A stretch of DNA of 64,000 bases, from the NCBI RefSeq assembly GCF_036240795.1, contig NZ_CP108454.1, positions 2,604,001 through 2,668,000 of the forward strand. The letters are read 5' to 3'. The notes below the pieces were generated by a model that saw only the letters and a program-made list of their open reading frames with translations, ran no database searches and was not told the origin of the DNA. Numbering within the stretch: position 1 is the first letter of the stretch; each line of letters begins with the position of its first letter. Both the position numbers and the translations under genes were made by a program. Source of the DNA: Streptomyces sp. NBC_01268 (GTDB lineage Bacteria > Actinomycetota > Actinomycetes > Streptomycetales > Streptomycetaceae). Shown piece after piece: positions 9,207 through 17,561 of this stretch.

Positions 9207-9890
9207 GTGACCATCCGTGTGATCATCGTCGACGACCAGGCCATGGTGCGGGCGGGGTTCGCCGCGCTGCTCGCCGCGCAGCCCGACATCGACGTGGTGG
9301 GCGAGGCGCCGGACGGGCGGCAGGGCGTGGACGTGGCCCGCTCCACCCACCCGGACGTGGTCCTCATGGACGTACGGATGCCGGAGCTCGACGGGCTCGC
9401 GGCGGCGCGGGAGATCCTGAACCCGCCGCCGGGCGTGGTCCACCGCCCCAAGGTGCTGATGCTCACCACCTTCGACGTGGACGACTACGTGTACGAGGCG
9501 CTGCGCGCCGGCGCCTCCGGCTTCCTCCTGAAGGACGCGCCCCCGGCCGACCTGATCGCGGCGGTCCGGGTGGTGGCGGCCGGCGACGCGCTGCTCGCGC
9601 CCTCGGTGACCCGGCGGCTGATCGCCGACTTCGCCGCCTCGAAGCCCGCGCCGCGCGCCGACCGTGCGGCCCTGCGCCTCAACGGGCTGACCCCGCGCGA
9701 GACGGAGGTCCTCGAACTGATCGCCCGGGGCCTGTCGAACCAGGAGATCGCCGATCACCTGGTGCTCGCCGAGCAGACCGTGAAGACCCACATCGGCCGG
9801 GTGCTGGCCAAGCTGGACCTGCGGGACCGGGCACAGGCGGTCGTCTTCGCGTACGAGTCGGGGCTCGTGACGCCCGGTCAGGGGCGCTAG
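9207..9890 (+). CDS. LuxR/NarL-family response regulator
   Basis: A 227-residue regulator with a receiver domain (acidic pair in IIVDDQAMVRAGF; phospho-Asp in LMDVRMPELDG; Thr in LMLTTFDVDD; Lys in LLKDAPPADL) and a C-terminal LuxR helix-turn-helix (LTPRETEVLELIARGLSN then EIADHLVLAEQTVKTHIGRV). GTG 9207 is preceded by GAGGAAG. It is co-transcribed with the kinase at 7825. Given the shared promoter boxes, it probably activates its own operon and the hydrolase/acyltransferase operon downstream. Confidence 0.94.
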   Translation: MTIRVIIVDDQAMVRAGFAALLAAQPDIDVVGEAPDGRQGVDVARSTHPDVVLMDVRMPELDGLAAAREILNPPPGVVHRPKVLMLTTFDVDDYVYEALRAGASGFLLKDAPPADLIAAVRVVAAGDALLAPSVTRRLIADFAASKPAPRADRAALRLNGLTPRETEVLELIARGLSNQEIADHLVLAEQTVKTHIGRVLAKLDLRDRAQAVVFAYESGLVTPGQGR

Positions 9891-10047
9891 CCCCACCTGC
9901 GCGCCGACGCCGGCCCCGCCCGGCGCCGACCCCCGTCCTTTCGGCGGTCCCTCCCGCGCGCCGCCCCGTCCCTTCGGCGGTACTCGGGCTAGCCCCCGGG
10001 GGACAGCCCCACCCCCGGCCTGGGGCCCTCTGCTCCTCCTCCCCCTA

Positions 10048-10112
10048 CCCCGGTATCGGTTCGCGGTTGGCGCTCCGGTGTGACGCCCGGTCAGGCGTCC
10101 CCTTCCTACCTT
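10048..10112 (+). promoter_or_regulatory. Two-box promoter of the hydrolase/acyltransferase operon
   Basis: CCCCGGTATCGG at 10048 and CTCCGGTGTGACG at 10073 are 25 bases apart; TACCTT starts at 10107, 34 bases after the second box. Box spacing and -10 distance equal those before the sensor kinase (7751-7815). Confidence 0.6.
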
Positions 10113-10148
10113 CCTCTCGCCAACGACGAGAGAGAGGAAGGGCACTCG

Positions 10149-11129
10149 ATGCGCCGCTTCACGAGGACCCTGGTCGCCGCCGCGCTCACCGCGACCGTGG
10201 TGGCCGGGACCGCAGGCTGGGCTTCCGGCAGCAGCCAGCAACCCGTGACGGGTGCGCCGGTCGGGACCGCGCAGTGGCGGGCCGACGGGCTGCCCGATCC
10301 GGAGCGCATGACGCCCGCTCAGGTCGCCGCGTACTTCGGCTCCCTGACCCCCCGGCGGCAGCGGGAGCTGGCCGCCGCCCACCCCACCGTCGTCGGCAAC
10401 CTCGACGGCGCCCCGCCCGCGCTGCGCTACGCGGCCAACGCCCGGGCCACCGGGGCCGGGTTCGCCGGGCAGCAGGTCCTCGCCTACGACCCGCGGGGGC
10501 GCGGCCAGGCGGTCCTCGTCTACGGCGACCTGACGAAGGCCGCGCACGTGTCCGTGATCGTGCCGGGGTCCGACATCGACGCGGGCAACCTCGCACCGCT
10601 CACCCGCAAGGCCACCGCCCTGCGCGAGGCCACCGGCGGCCGGACCGCCGTCGTCGCCTGGGCCGGCTACACCACGCCCGTCGGGGTCGGCCTCGACGCC
10701 GCCACCGGGGGGCTCGCCGAGGTCGGCGCCGGGCGGCTCACCCGCTTCGCCGAGGGGCTGGCCGCCGTCGGCGCCGCCGAGCCCTCGGTCTTCTGCCACA
10801 GCTACGGGTCCGTCGTCTGCGGGCTCGCCGCGCACGACATGAAGGCCGAGGACCTCGTCGTCCTCGGCTCCCCCGGGATGCGCACCGACAACGCCGCCGC
10901 CCTCGGTACCGACGCCCGGGTGTGGGCCGCCAAGGACCCCACCGACTGGATCGACCGGATACCCCACGTCGAGGTGGCCGGCCTCGGTCACGGCACCGAC
11001 CCCACCGCCCCGGAGTTCGGCGCGCGCCGGATCGACGCCGCCGACGCGGAGGGCCACGACGGCTACTTCGCCCCCGGGACCGCGTCCCTGCGCACCTTCG
11101 CCGCCATCGCCGAGGGGGTCGCCCGATGA
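10149..11129 (+). CDS. Secreted alpha/beta hydrolase, DUF1023 family
   Basis: A 326-residue exported protein: a signal peptide (MRRFTRTLVAAALTATVVAG, cleavage near an AGWASG region) followed by a DUF1023 hydrolase domain. The nucleophile elbow is FCHSYGSVVCG, then DLVVLGSPGM, and a late His in GLGHGTDPTAPEFGARR. ATG 10149 has AGGAAGG upstream. Its stop codon overlaps the next gene in ATGA, so the two are translationally coupled. The substrate is unknown; coupling to an acyltransferase-3 protein suggests work on an acylated envelope or extracellular compound, which is inference. Confidence 0.86.
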   Translation: MRRFTRTLVAAALTATVVAGTAGWASGSSQQPVTGAPVGTAQWRADGLPDPERMTPAQVAAYFGSLTPRRQRELAAAHPTVVGNLDGAPPALRYAANARATGAGFAGQQVLAYDPRGRGQAVLVYGDLTKAAHVSVIVPGSDIDAGNLAPLTRKATALREATGGRTAVVAWAGYTTPVGVGLDAATGGLAEVGAGRLTRFAEGLAAVGAAEPSVFCHSYGSVVCGLAAHDMKAEDLVVLGSPGMRTDNAAALGTDARVWAAKDPTDWIDRIPHVEVAGLGHGTDPTAPEFGARRIDAADAEGHDGYFAPGTASLRTFAAIAEGVAR

Positions 11130-12331
11130 GCTCGCCGCAGACCCTGGTCCGGCGCATCGAGGCCGGTACGCCCGCCCACCGCGACCGCGCGATCGACGGG
11201 CTGCGCGCCCTCGCGCTGCTCGCCGTGCCCACCGGGCACTGGCTGCTCGGCGGCTTCACGCTCTCCGCCGACGGCGCGATCCACAACGCCAGCCCGCTCT
11301 CCGCCTTCGGCGGCCTCGCCCCGGCCAGCTGGATCCTCCAGATGCTGGGCATCTTCTTCCTGGTCGGCGGCTACGCCTCGGTGCTCTCCTTCCGACGCCA
11401 CCAGGGCCCGGTCCGCGACTGGCTCAAGGCCCGGCTCGCCCGGCTCGGACGCCCGGTGCTCGGCGTCACCGCCGTGTGGGCGGCGCTGCTGCCGCTGCTG
11501 CACTACGGGTTCGGCGTGCCGGGCGACACCCTGCGGACGGCGTCGACGCTGGTCGTGCAGCCGCTGTGGTTCGTGGGCGTCTACTCGGTCGTCACCGCGC
11601 TCACCCCGTACTGCGTCCGGGCCGCCCGCCGGCTCGGCGTGTGGGCGGCGGCCCCGCTGCTCGGTTCCGTCGCCGTCGTCGACCTGCTGCGCTACGGGCC
11701 GTACGCCGACGCCATGCCGTCCTGGCTGAGCCTCCTCAACATCCTGCCCGGCTGGCTCTTCGCCTATCAGCTCGGCGTCTCCTGGGGCGAGGGCCGGGTC
11801 ACCCGCCGGCACGCCTGGGGGCTGCTGGCCGGCGGCGCCGCGCTCTTCGCCGTGCTCCTGGTGTGGTGCGGGTACCCCGCGTCCATGGTCGGCGTCCCCG
11901 GCGAGGCCCGCACCAACTCGCACCCGCCGTCGCTGCTGGTGCTCGCCCTCGCCGCCACGCAGAGCGGCGCCGCGATCCTGCTGCGGGACCGGCTCGGGAA
12001 GCTGCTCCGCAAGCCCGCTCTGTGGGCGCCGGTCGTCGTGATCAACCTGTCCGCGATGACGATCCTGTGCTGGCACCAGACGGCGATGCTGACCGCCGCG
12101 ATCCCCGCCTCGTACGCGGGGGAGATCACCGGTCTGGTCGGGGCGCCCGACTCGGTCGGCTGGATCCTGGCGCGGCTGGCCTGGATGCCGGTGTTCGCCG
12201 GGCTGCTCGTCCTGATCGGGCGGTACGCCCGGGGCTTCGAGTCCCCGTGGAGCCGGACCGGCGCCGCCAGGCGCGCCCTCGCGGGCGTCCTGGCGGCGGG
12301 GTTCGCGGTCTTCGCGCTGGGGCTGGCGTGA
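11126..12331 (+). CDS. Acyltransferase 3 family membrane protein
   Basis: A 401-residue polytopic protein of the acyltransferase-3 (OafA/NodX-type) family, which moves acyl groups across or at the membrane onto sugars, lipids or antibiotics. It opens with the family signature RDRAIDGLRALALLAVPTGH, where the Arg and His align with the catalytic R-x10-H of OafA-like enzymes, and has about ten hydrophobic helices. There is no fused SGNH domain. The ATG at 11126 overlaps the stop of the DUF1023 hydrolase, so the two products are likely made together under the two-component system upstream. Confidence 0.85.
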   Translation: MSSPQTLVRRIEAGTPAHRDRAIDGLRALALLAVPTGHWLLGGFTLSADGAIHNASPLSAFGGLAPASWILQMLGIFFLVGGYASVLSFRRHQGPVRDWLKARLARLGRPVLGVTAVWAALLPLLHYGFGVPGDTLRTASTLVVQPLWFVGVYSVVTALTPYCVRAARRLGVWAAAPLLGSVAVVDLLRYGPYADAMPSWLSLLNILPGWLFAYQLGVSWGEGRVTRRHAWGLLAGGAALFAVLLVWCGYPASMVGVPGEARTNSHPPSLLVLALAATQSGAAILLRDRLGKLLRKPALWAPVVVINLSAMTILCWHQTAMLTAAIPASYAGEITGLVGAPDSVGWILARLAWMPVFAGLLVLIGRYARGFESPWSRTGAARRALAGVLAAGFAVFALGLA

Positions 12332-12343
12332 GGCGTCGGGTCC

Positions 12344-12360
12344 GGGACGCCGGGCGTCCC
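12344..12360. terminator. Hairpin between convergent genes
   Basis: GGGACGCC and GGCGTCCC pair around a single G (effectively a three-base loop), between the convergent acyltransferase and aldo/keto reductase genes. Confidence 0.55.
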
Positions 12361-12372
12361 CGCCCCCTGCCG

Positions 12373-13404
12373 TCAGCCCTCCCGCGCCGCCGACGTGAAC
12401 GTCATGTCGGGGTAGCGGTCGCCCGCCACCCGGTCGGCGATCGGCTCCAGGGCGGCGAGCTGGGACTCGGTGAGGGTGATCCGGGTGGCGGCCGCGTTCT
12501 CCGTCAGGCGGGAGCGCTTGCGGGTGCCCGGGATGGGGACGACGTCCAGGCCGTGCACGGCGGCGCGCTGCTGGACCCAGGCGAGGGCGATCTGCGCGGG
12601 CGTCGCCGCGTGCTCCTCGGCGATCGTCCGGACCGGGGCGAGCAGGGCCGCGTTCCGGGCCGCGTTCTCGCCGCTGAAGCGGGGCTGGTGCCGGCGGAAG
12701 TCCGCGTCGGACAGCTCCTTGGAGGCGTCGGCGAACGCGCCGGTGAGGAAGCCCCGGCCGAGCGGCGAGTAGGGGACGAAGGTCACGCCGAGTTCGGCGG
12801 CGGCGCCGACGGCGCTGCGCTCGACGTCGCGGGAGAACAGCGACCACTCCGACTGGAGCGCGGCGATCGGGTGCACCGTGTAGGCCTCGCGCAGCTCGGC
12901 CCCGGTCACCTCGCTCAGGCCCAGGTGCCGGACCTTGCCCTCCCGGACGAGCTCGGCCATCGCGCCGACGGACTCGGCGAAGGGGACGCCCGGGTCGCGG
13001 CGGTGCATGTAGTAGAGGTCGATGGTCTCGACGCCGAGGCGGCGCAGGCTCGCCTCCACCGCGTTGCGGATGTACGCGCGGTCGTTGCGGACGCCCCGGT
13101 AGAACGGGTCGTCGGCCCGCCGCTCGATGGCGAACTTGGTGGCGAGGACGATCTCGTCGCGGTGCGCGGCGACGAAGGGGGCGAGGAACTCCTCGTTGGC
13201 GCCCTGCCCGTAGACGTCGGCGGTGTCGATGAGGGTGACGCCGGCTTCCAGGGCCGCGTCGAGGGTGTCGCGGGCGGCCGTCTCGTCGGTGTCGCCGTAG
13301 AACTCGCTGATGCCCATGGCGCCGAAGCCCTGGACGCCGATCTCCGGTCCGTCCTGGCCGGCGCCGAGCCGTACGGTGCCGATCCTGCCGTTGCTGCTGC
13401 TCAT
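12373..13404 (-). CDS. Aldo/keto reductase
   Basis: A 343-residue NADPH-dependent (beta/alpha)8-barrel oxidoreductase. The catalytic tetrad is visible: Asp and Tyr in LIDTADVYGQGANEEF, Lys in LATKFAIE, and His in YYMHRRDPGVPF. The NADP-binding end has VVPIPGTRKRSRL. Substrates are probably small aldehydes or ketones but cannot be specified. The start ATG 13404 overlaps the MerR stop by four bases, so regulator and enzyme are one transcript. Confidence 0.92.
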   Translation of the reverse strand: MSSSNGRIGTVRLGAGQDGPEIGVQGFGAMGISEFYGDTDETAARDTLDAALEAGVTLIDTADVYGQGANEEFLAPFVAAHRDEIVLATKFAIERRADDPFYRGVRNDRAYIRNAVEASLRRLGVETIDLYYMHRRDPGVPFAESVGAMAELVREGKVRHLGLSEVTGAELREAYTVHPIAALQSEWSLFSRDVERSAVGAAAELGVTFVPYSPLGRGFLTGAFADASKELSDADFRRHQPRFSGENAARNAALLAPVRTIAEEHAATPAQIALAWVQQRAAVHGLDVVPIPGTRKRSRLTENAAATRITLTESQLAALEPIADRVAGDRYPDMTFTSAAREG

Positions 13405-13820
13405 GAGGTGGCCTCTCCGCATGTGGTCGCTTGGTTGCCGTAGTAGCCGATCTTGAGGTCGAGCACGGCGAGGGTGTCCTGCAGCTCGGCGATCCGGGTC
13501 AGGACGTCGCGCCGGGTGGTCTCCAGGAGCGCGCGCCGCTCGGGGTGGGTGTGATCGCCGTCGCGGACGAGCTCCGCGTACCGCACCATGTCGGCCACCG
13601 ACATCCCGGTCAGCCGCAGCTTGCCGACGAAGGCCAGCCAGTCCAGGTCCCGCCCGGTGAAGCGGCGCTGGCCGGTGTGCGAACGGTCGACGTGCGGCAT
13701 GAGGCCGATCCGCTCGTACCAGCGCAGGGTGTGTGCCGAGAGTCCGGTCAGGGCGGCCACCTCGCTGATCGTGTAGCGGTCCTTCCGCACCGGCGGTGTC
13801 GTGCTCTCGATCAAGCTCAT
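13401..13820 (-). CDS. MerR-family transcriptional regulator
   Basis: A 139-residue regulator with the MerR winged helix-turn-helix at residues 15-60 (YTISEVAALTGLSAHTLRWY, then GQRRFTGRDLDWLAFV) and a C-terminal coiled coil. No metal-binding Cys cluster is present, so it is more like the small-molecule or aldehyde-responsive branch. It is the first gene of a two-gene operon with the aldo/keto reductase and presumably controls it. Confidence 0.9.
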   Translation of the reverse strand: MSLIESTTPPVRKDRYTISEVAALTGLSAHTLRWYERIGLMPHVDRSHTGQRRFTGRDLDWLAFVGKLRLTGMSVADMVRYAELVRDGDHTHPERRALLETTRRDVLTRIAELQDTLAVLDLKIGYYGNQATTCGEATS

Positions 13821-13880
13821 GCCCCCACGCTAGAAGGTTGGAGTGCACTCGAAGCAAGCAGGCCAAGTACGCTCGGCACC

Positions 13881-14711
13881 ATGCTGAGCAGCCTGCAGAC
13901 CCTGGCGTCGATCGAGAACTGGCCCGTCCCCACCGCCGCGGCCGCCGTCGTCCGCGCGGACGGCACCCTGGCCGGCGCGCACGGCCCCACCGGCCGGCGC
14001 TTCCCGCTGGCCTCGGTCACCAAGCCGCTCGCGGCGTACGCCGTCCTCGTCGCGTACGAGGAGGGGGCGATCGACCTCGACGAGGCGGCCGGGCCCGAGG
14101 GCGCCACCGTGCGGCACCTGCTCGCGCACACCTCCGGGCTCGCCTTCGACGAGAACCGGGTCATGGCGGCGCCCGGCGCCCGCCGGATCTACTCCAACAC
14201 CGGATTCGAGGTGCTCGGCGACCATGTCGCCAAGGCCACCGACATCCCGTTCGCCGAGTACCTGCACCAGGCGGTCCTGGAGCCGCTCGGCATGACCGCG
14301 ACGACGCTGGAGGGCTCGCCCGCCAAGGACGGCGTGTCGACCGTCGACGACCTGGTGCGCTTCGCCGCCGAGGTGCAGGCGCCGCGACTGCTCGACGCGC
14401 GGACGGTGCTGGACGCGATGACCGTGACGTACCCCGGCCTCACCGGCATCCTGCCGGGCTACGGGCATCAGAAGCCCAACGACTGGGGCCTCGGCTTCGA
14501 GATCCGCGACGGCAAGTCGCCGCACTGGACGGGCGCCTCGTCCTCGCCGCGCACCTTCGGGCACTTCGGCCAGTCCGGGACCTTCCTGTGGATCGACCCG
14601 GACGCCGGTGCGGCCTGCGTGGCGCTCACCGACCGGCCCTTCGGCGCGTGGGCGGTCGAGGCGTGGCCGCCGTTCACGGACGCGGTCCTCGCGGAGCTGC
14701 GGAGCGCCTGA
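13881..14711 (+). CDS. Serine hydrolase of the beta-lactamase class C / penicillin-binding family
   Basis: A 276-residue protein without a signal peptide. It has the family S-x-x-K nucleophile motif (LASVTKPL, Ser45-Lys48), the second-motif Y-x-N (IYSNTGF, Tyr104-Asn106) and an H-x-G-like turn near the C-terminus (FGHFGQSGTF). Members include esterases, D-aminopeptidases and beta-lactamases; the cytosolic location and short length favour an esterase-type role. It is divergent from the MerR operon and convergent with a lipoprotein gene. Confidence 0.85.
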   Translation: MLSSLQTLASIENWPVPTAAAAVVRADGTLAGAHGPTGRRFPLASVTKPLAAYAVLVAYEEGAIDLDEAAGPEGATVRHLLAHTSGLAFDENRVMAAPGARRIYSNTGFEVLGDHVAKATDIPFAEYLHQAVLEPLGMTATTLEGSPAKDGVSTVDDLVRFAAEVQAPRLLDARTVLDAMTVTYPGLTGILPGYGHQKPNDWGLGFEIRDGKSPHWTGASSSPRTFGHFGQSGTFLWIDPDAGAACVALTDRPFGAWAVEAWPPFTDAVLAELRSA

Positions 14712-14729
14712 GGCGCGGCCCCGACGGGT

Positions 14730-15302
14730 TCAGTCCGTCTCGCAGCGGGCGGCGGGCAACGGCCCGTCCGTCCCCGCGACGACGACCTCGACCGCCCGGC
14801 CGAGGTCCTCGGCGTAGGAGGCCGTGCAGATCAGCTGGCGCACGGCGACCGGGTCGAGGTCCTGAAGGCGGACCGTGAGCCGGACGGTGAGCCGCGGGCG
14901 CCCGTCGGAGCCCGTCTCGCGCAGCGCGTGGGGTTCGCCGGCGCCGTGGAAGGCGATCCGGCTGGTGATGCCGGCGGCGCGCTCGCGCTCGTCCGGGCCC
15001 TCGATGAGGGCGCCGAGGACCTTGTCGGTGGTGACCCGGTACGGCGGTTCGGTGATCGTGGTCCCGGTGCCGGTGTCGACGACGCGGTGGAATCCGAGGT
15101 CGCGGGCGACCGGCATCAGCCGGCCGTCCCGTCCGACGAAGAACAGCAGCATCCGCGGGTTGCCGGTGGGGTTCACCGTGACCGGGGCGCCCGCCCCGGC
15201 CTCCACGACGTCGCTCTTCTGTATGCCGCAGCCCGCCAGCGCCAGCAGGGCCAGCAGAGCGGCTGCGGCACGCCTGCGGAAGCGGCTCGCGGCGGGGGTC
15301 AC
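14730..15302 (-). CDS. Lipoprotein of a two-component operon (GerMN-like)
   Basis: A 190-residue predicted lipoprotein: signal peptide with lipobox LAGC (Cys about 25) and a compact alpha/beta domain resembling GerMN, with TDKVLGALIEGPDERERAAG as the clearest family-like segment. Its ATG overlaps the kinase stop in ATGA. Small lipoproteins of this kind accompany envelope-sensing kinases in Streptomyces (for example CseA with CseBC, and one next to AfsQ1/Q2), where they modulate the sensor. That role is inferred from position. Confidence 0.8.
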   Translation of the reverse strand: MTPAASRFRRRAAAALLALLALAGCGIQKSDVVEAGAGAPVTVNPTGNPRMLLFFVGRDGRLMPVARDLGFHRVVDTGTGTTITEPPYRVTTDKVLGALIEGPDERERAAGITSRIAFHGAGEPHALRETGSDGRPRLTVRLTVRLQDLDPVAVRQLICTASYAEDLGRAVEVVVAGTDGPLPAARCETD

Positions 15303-16789
15303 CGCGGGATCCTGACGGTGAAGACGGCGCCCCCGTCGGGGCGGTTGGCGGCGACGACGGTGCCGCCGTGCAGCCGGACGTTCTCCAGCGTGATGGCGAG
15401 GCCGAGGCCGCTGCCCGCCGAGCGGGTACGGGCCGCGTCGGCCTTGTAGAAGCGGTCGAAGACATGCGGCAGGACGTCTTCGGGGATGCCCGGCCCCCGG
15501 TCGGCGACCTCCGTGACGAGCCGGTCCTCGGGCCCGTCCTCCGCGTACACCCGGACCGTCACCGGCGCGGCGCCGTGCCGCAGGGCGTTGCCGACCAGGT
15601 TGGCGACGACGACGTCGAAGCGGCGCGGGTCGAGGGGGGCGCGCAGGCCGTCGGTGAGCTCGGTGACGATCTGCGCCGGGTCGGTCCAGTGCCTGTTCTG
15701 GAGGGTCTTGCGGACCGAGTCCGCCACGTCGACCTCGTCGGTGTGGAGCTCGGCCGCGCGGGCGTCGAAGCGGGAGATCTCCATCAGGTCCTCGACGAGC
15801 ACGGCCAGCTTGCCGGTCTCGGCGCTGATCAGGCGGACGGCGCGGGCGGTGTCGGAGTCGAGGCTGCCGGCGTCCTCGTCGAGCACCTCGGTGACGGCGA
15901 GCATCCCGGCGAGCGGGGTGCGCAGTTCGTGGGAGACGTCGGAGGCGAAGCGGCGGGCGCGGGCCTCGGCGCTCCGCAGCTCCGTGACGGAACGTTCCAG
16001 CTCGGCAGCGGACTCGTTGAACGTGCGGGCCAGATCGGCGAGTTCGTCGCTGCCCTTGGCATGGATACGGGTGTCCAGAAGGCCCCGGCCCATGCTGTGG
16101 GCGGCGACCCGCAGCTCCCGCACCGGCCGCAGCACCCCTCGCGAGGCCACCAGCGCCGGGATCAGGGCGACGAGCAGCGCGGGCAGGGCGCCGTCACGGG
16201 CGGCGACGACCATCGCCTCGATGTTGGCCTCCTCCTCGCCCAGGTCCATCACCGCGTACAGGACGAGCCCGGTGGGACTGCCCTCGGGGAAGCCCCGATA
16301 GTAGTTGCTGAAGACGGCGGGGACGGCGATGGTGAGGTACGGGGTCCCGTTCTTGACGACCCGCTGGAAGCTGCCGTGGGTGGCGCCGACCGCCGTGGCA
16401 CGACGGCGCAGTTCGGGGGTGAGGACGCTCGACTCGGGCCGGTCGGTGGAGGACACCCGCAGGTCGCCGTATTCCGCGTACACCCGCCAGGGACGCGGCT
16501 TGCCCTGCCGGGCGATGGTCTGCAGGGCGGAGCGCAGCCCGTCGGGGTTGACGGGCAGCTGGGTGTTCAGGGTCTCGACCTGCTGGCGGAAGGCGGTGAC
16601 GGCGGTGTTCTGGGTCTGCTCCAGGATCGCGTTGCGGGCGGCGCGGTAGGTGAGGGCGGCGGTGGTGCCGCAGCCGACGGCGGCGACCAGCAGGAAGGCG
16701 AGGACGAGCCGGGTGCGCAGCCCGAAGGGGTGCAGGCGTCTGCGGCGGGCCTCGGCGTGTCTGCCACCGCCCGGGACGTGGGCTCTCAC
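15299..16789 (-). CDS. Sensor histidine kinase, AfsQ2/CseC-like
   Basis: A 496-residue membrane kinase: first helix at about 24-45, an extracytoplasmic sensor of about 155 residues, second helix at about 208-230, a HAMP linker, then HisKA with SDVSHELRTPL (His287) and a HATPase with N-box (VVANLVGNALRHGA), G1 (DRGPGIPEDV) and G2 (GSGLGLAI). It starts at GTG 16789, which overlaps the stop of the upstream response regulator (GTGA). The operon order is regulator, kinase, lipoprotein. The external domain and the lipoprotein partner suggest envelope-stress sensing. Confidence 0.92.
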   Translation of the reverse strand: MRAHVPGGGRHAEARRRRLHPFGLRTRLVLAFLLVAAVGCGTTAALTYRAARNAILEQTQNTAVTAFRQQVETLNTQLPVNPDGLRSALQTIARQGKPRPWRVYAEYGDLRVSSTDRPESSVLTPELRRRATAVGATHGSFQRVVKNGTPYLTIAVPAVFSNYYRGFPEGSPTGLVLYAVMDLGEEEANIEAMVVAARDGALPALLVALIPALVASRGVLRPVRELRVAAHSMGRGLLDTRIHAKGSDELADLARTFNESAAELERSVTELRSAEARARRFASDVSHELRTPLAGMLAVTEVLDEDAGSLDSDTARAVRLISAETGKLAVLVEDLMEISRFDARAAELHTDEVDVADSVRKTLQNRHWTDPAQIVTELTDGLRAPLDPRRFDVVVANLVGNALRHGAAPVTVRVYAEDGPEDRLVTEVADRGPGIPEDVLPHVFDRFYKADAARTRSAGSGLGLAITLENVRLHGGTVVAANRPDGGAVFTVRIPR

Positions 16790-17469
16790 AACGGTCCGAA
16801 GCGGTAGCCGAAGCCGCGCAGGGTCTGGATGTAGCGGGGGTCGCCGGGGGTGTCCTCGATCTTGTTGCGGAGGCGGCGGACGCAGGCGTCGACGAGCCGG
16901 GCGTCGCCGTGGAAGCTGTGCTCCCAGACGTGTTCGAGGAGCTGCTGGCGGCTGAAGACCTGCTCGGGGGCGGCGGTGAGGTGGAGCAGCAGCTTGAGCT
17001 CGGAGGGGGCGAGGGCGATGCGTTCGCCGTTCTTGGCCACGGTGAGGCCGGTCCGGTCGACGGCGAGCTCCCCGTGGAACTCCACGGCCTGGCGTGCGCC
17101 GCCGGGCTCGTCGATCCGGCGGAGCACGGCCCGGATCCGGGCCTCGATGACCTCGGTACGGGCGGGCTTGACGATGTAGTCGTCGGCACCCGCCTCCAGG
17201 CCGATGACGACGTCGAAGTCGTCGCCGCGCGCGGTGAGCATGATGATCGGCAGCTGGCTGGTCTCGCGGACCTGGCGGCAGACCTGGACGCCGTTCATCC
17301 CGGGCAGCATGAGGTCGAGCAGCAGCAGGTCGGGGAGGAACTCGCGCAGCGCGGCGAGCCCAGCCTCCCCGGTGGCGGCGGTGCGCACCTCGTGCCCGCG
17401 GCGCCGGAGCCCGAGCTCGACGCCTTCGCGGACGGAGGGGTCGTCTTCGATCAGCAGCACGCGTGGCAT
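16786..17469 (-). CDS. OmpR-family response regulator, AfsQ1/CseB-like
   Basis: A 227-residue regulator: receiver domain with the acidic pair in LLIEDDPSVREG, phospho-Asp in LLLLDLMLPGMNG, Thr in IIMLTARGDD and Lys in DDYIVKPA, followed by a winged helix of the OmpR type (SRQQLLEHVWEHSFHGDARL, then VDACVRRLRNKIE and TLRGFGYRF). By memory of the sequences it resembles S. coelicolor AfsQ1 and CseB, but unlike those loci no sigma-factor gene lies beside it. First gene of a three-gene operon. Confidence 0.93.
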   Translation of the reverse strand: MPRVLLIEDDPSVREGVELGLRRRGHEVRTAATGEAGLAALREFLPDLLLLDLMLPGMNGVQVCRQVRETSQLPIIMLTARGDDFDVVIGLEAGADDYIVKPARTEVIEARIRAVLRRIDEPGGARQAVEFHGELAVDRTGLTVAKNGERIALAPSELKLLLHLTAAPEQVFSRQQLLEHVWEHSFHGDARLVDACVRRLRNKIEDTPGDPRYIQTLRGFGYRFGPL

Positions 17470-17561
17470 TCGTGGAGTATCCCAAGGTCGGTCGGATGCG
17501 CTCCCCGCCGGGGAGGGGATCCGGCGGGGAGCGGGTACGGGGGGCGGCGGGACGGGTGGTC

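Noticed and set aside
8304..11057. 917-codon minus-strand open frame
   Set aside because: It is antisense to kinase, regulator and hydrolase genes, all with conserved motifs; the frame is open only through GC bias.
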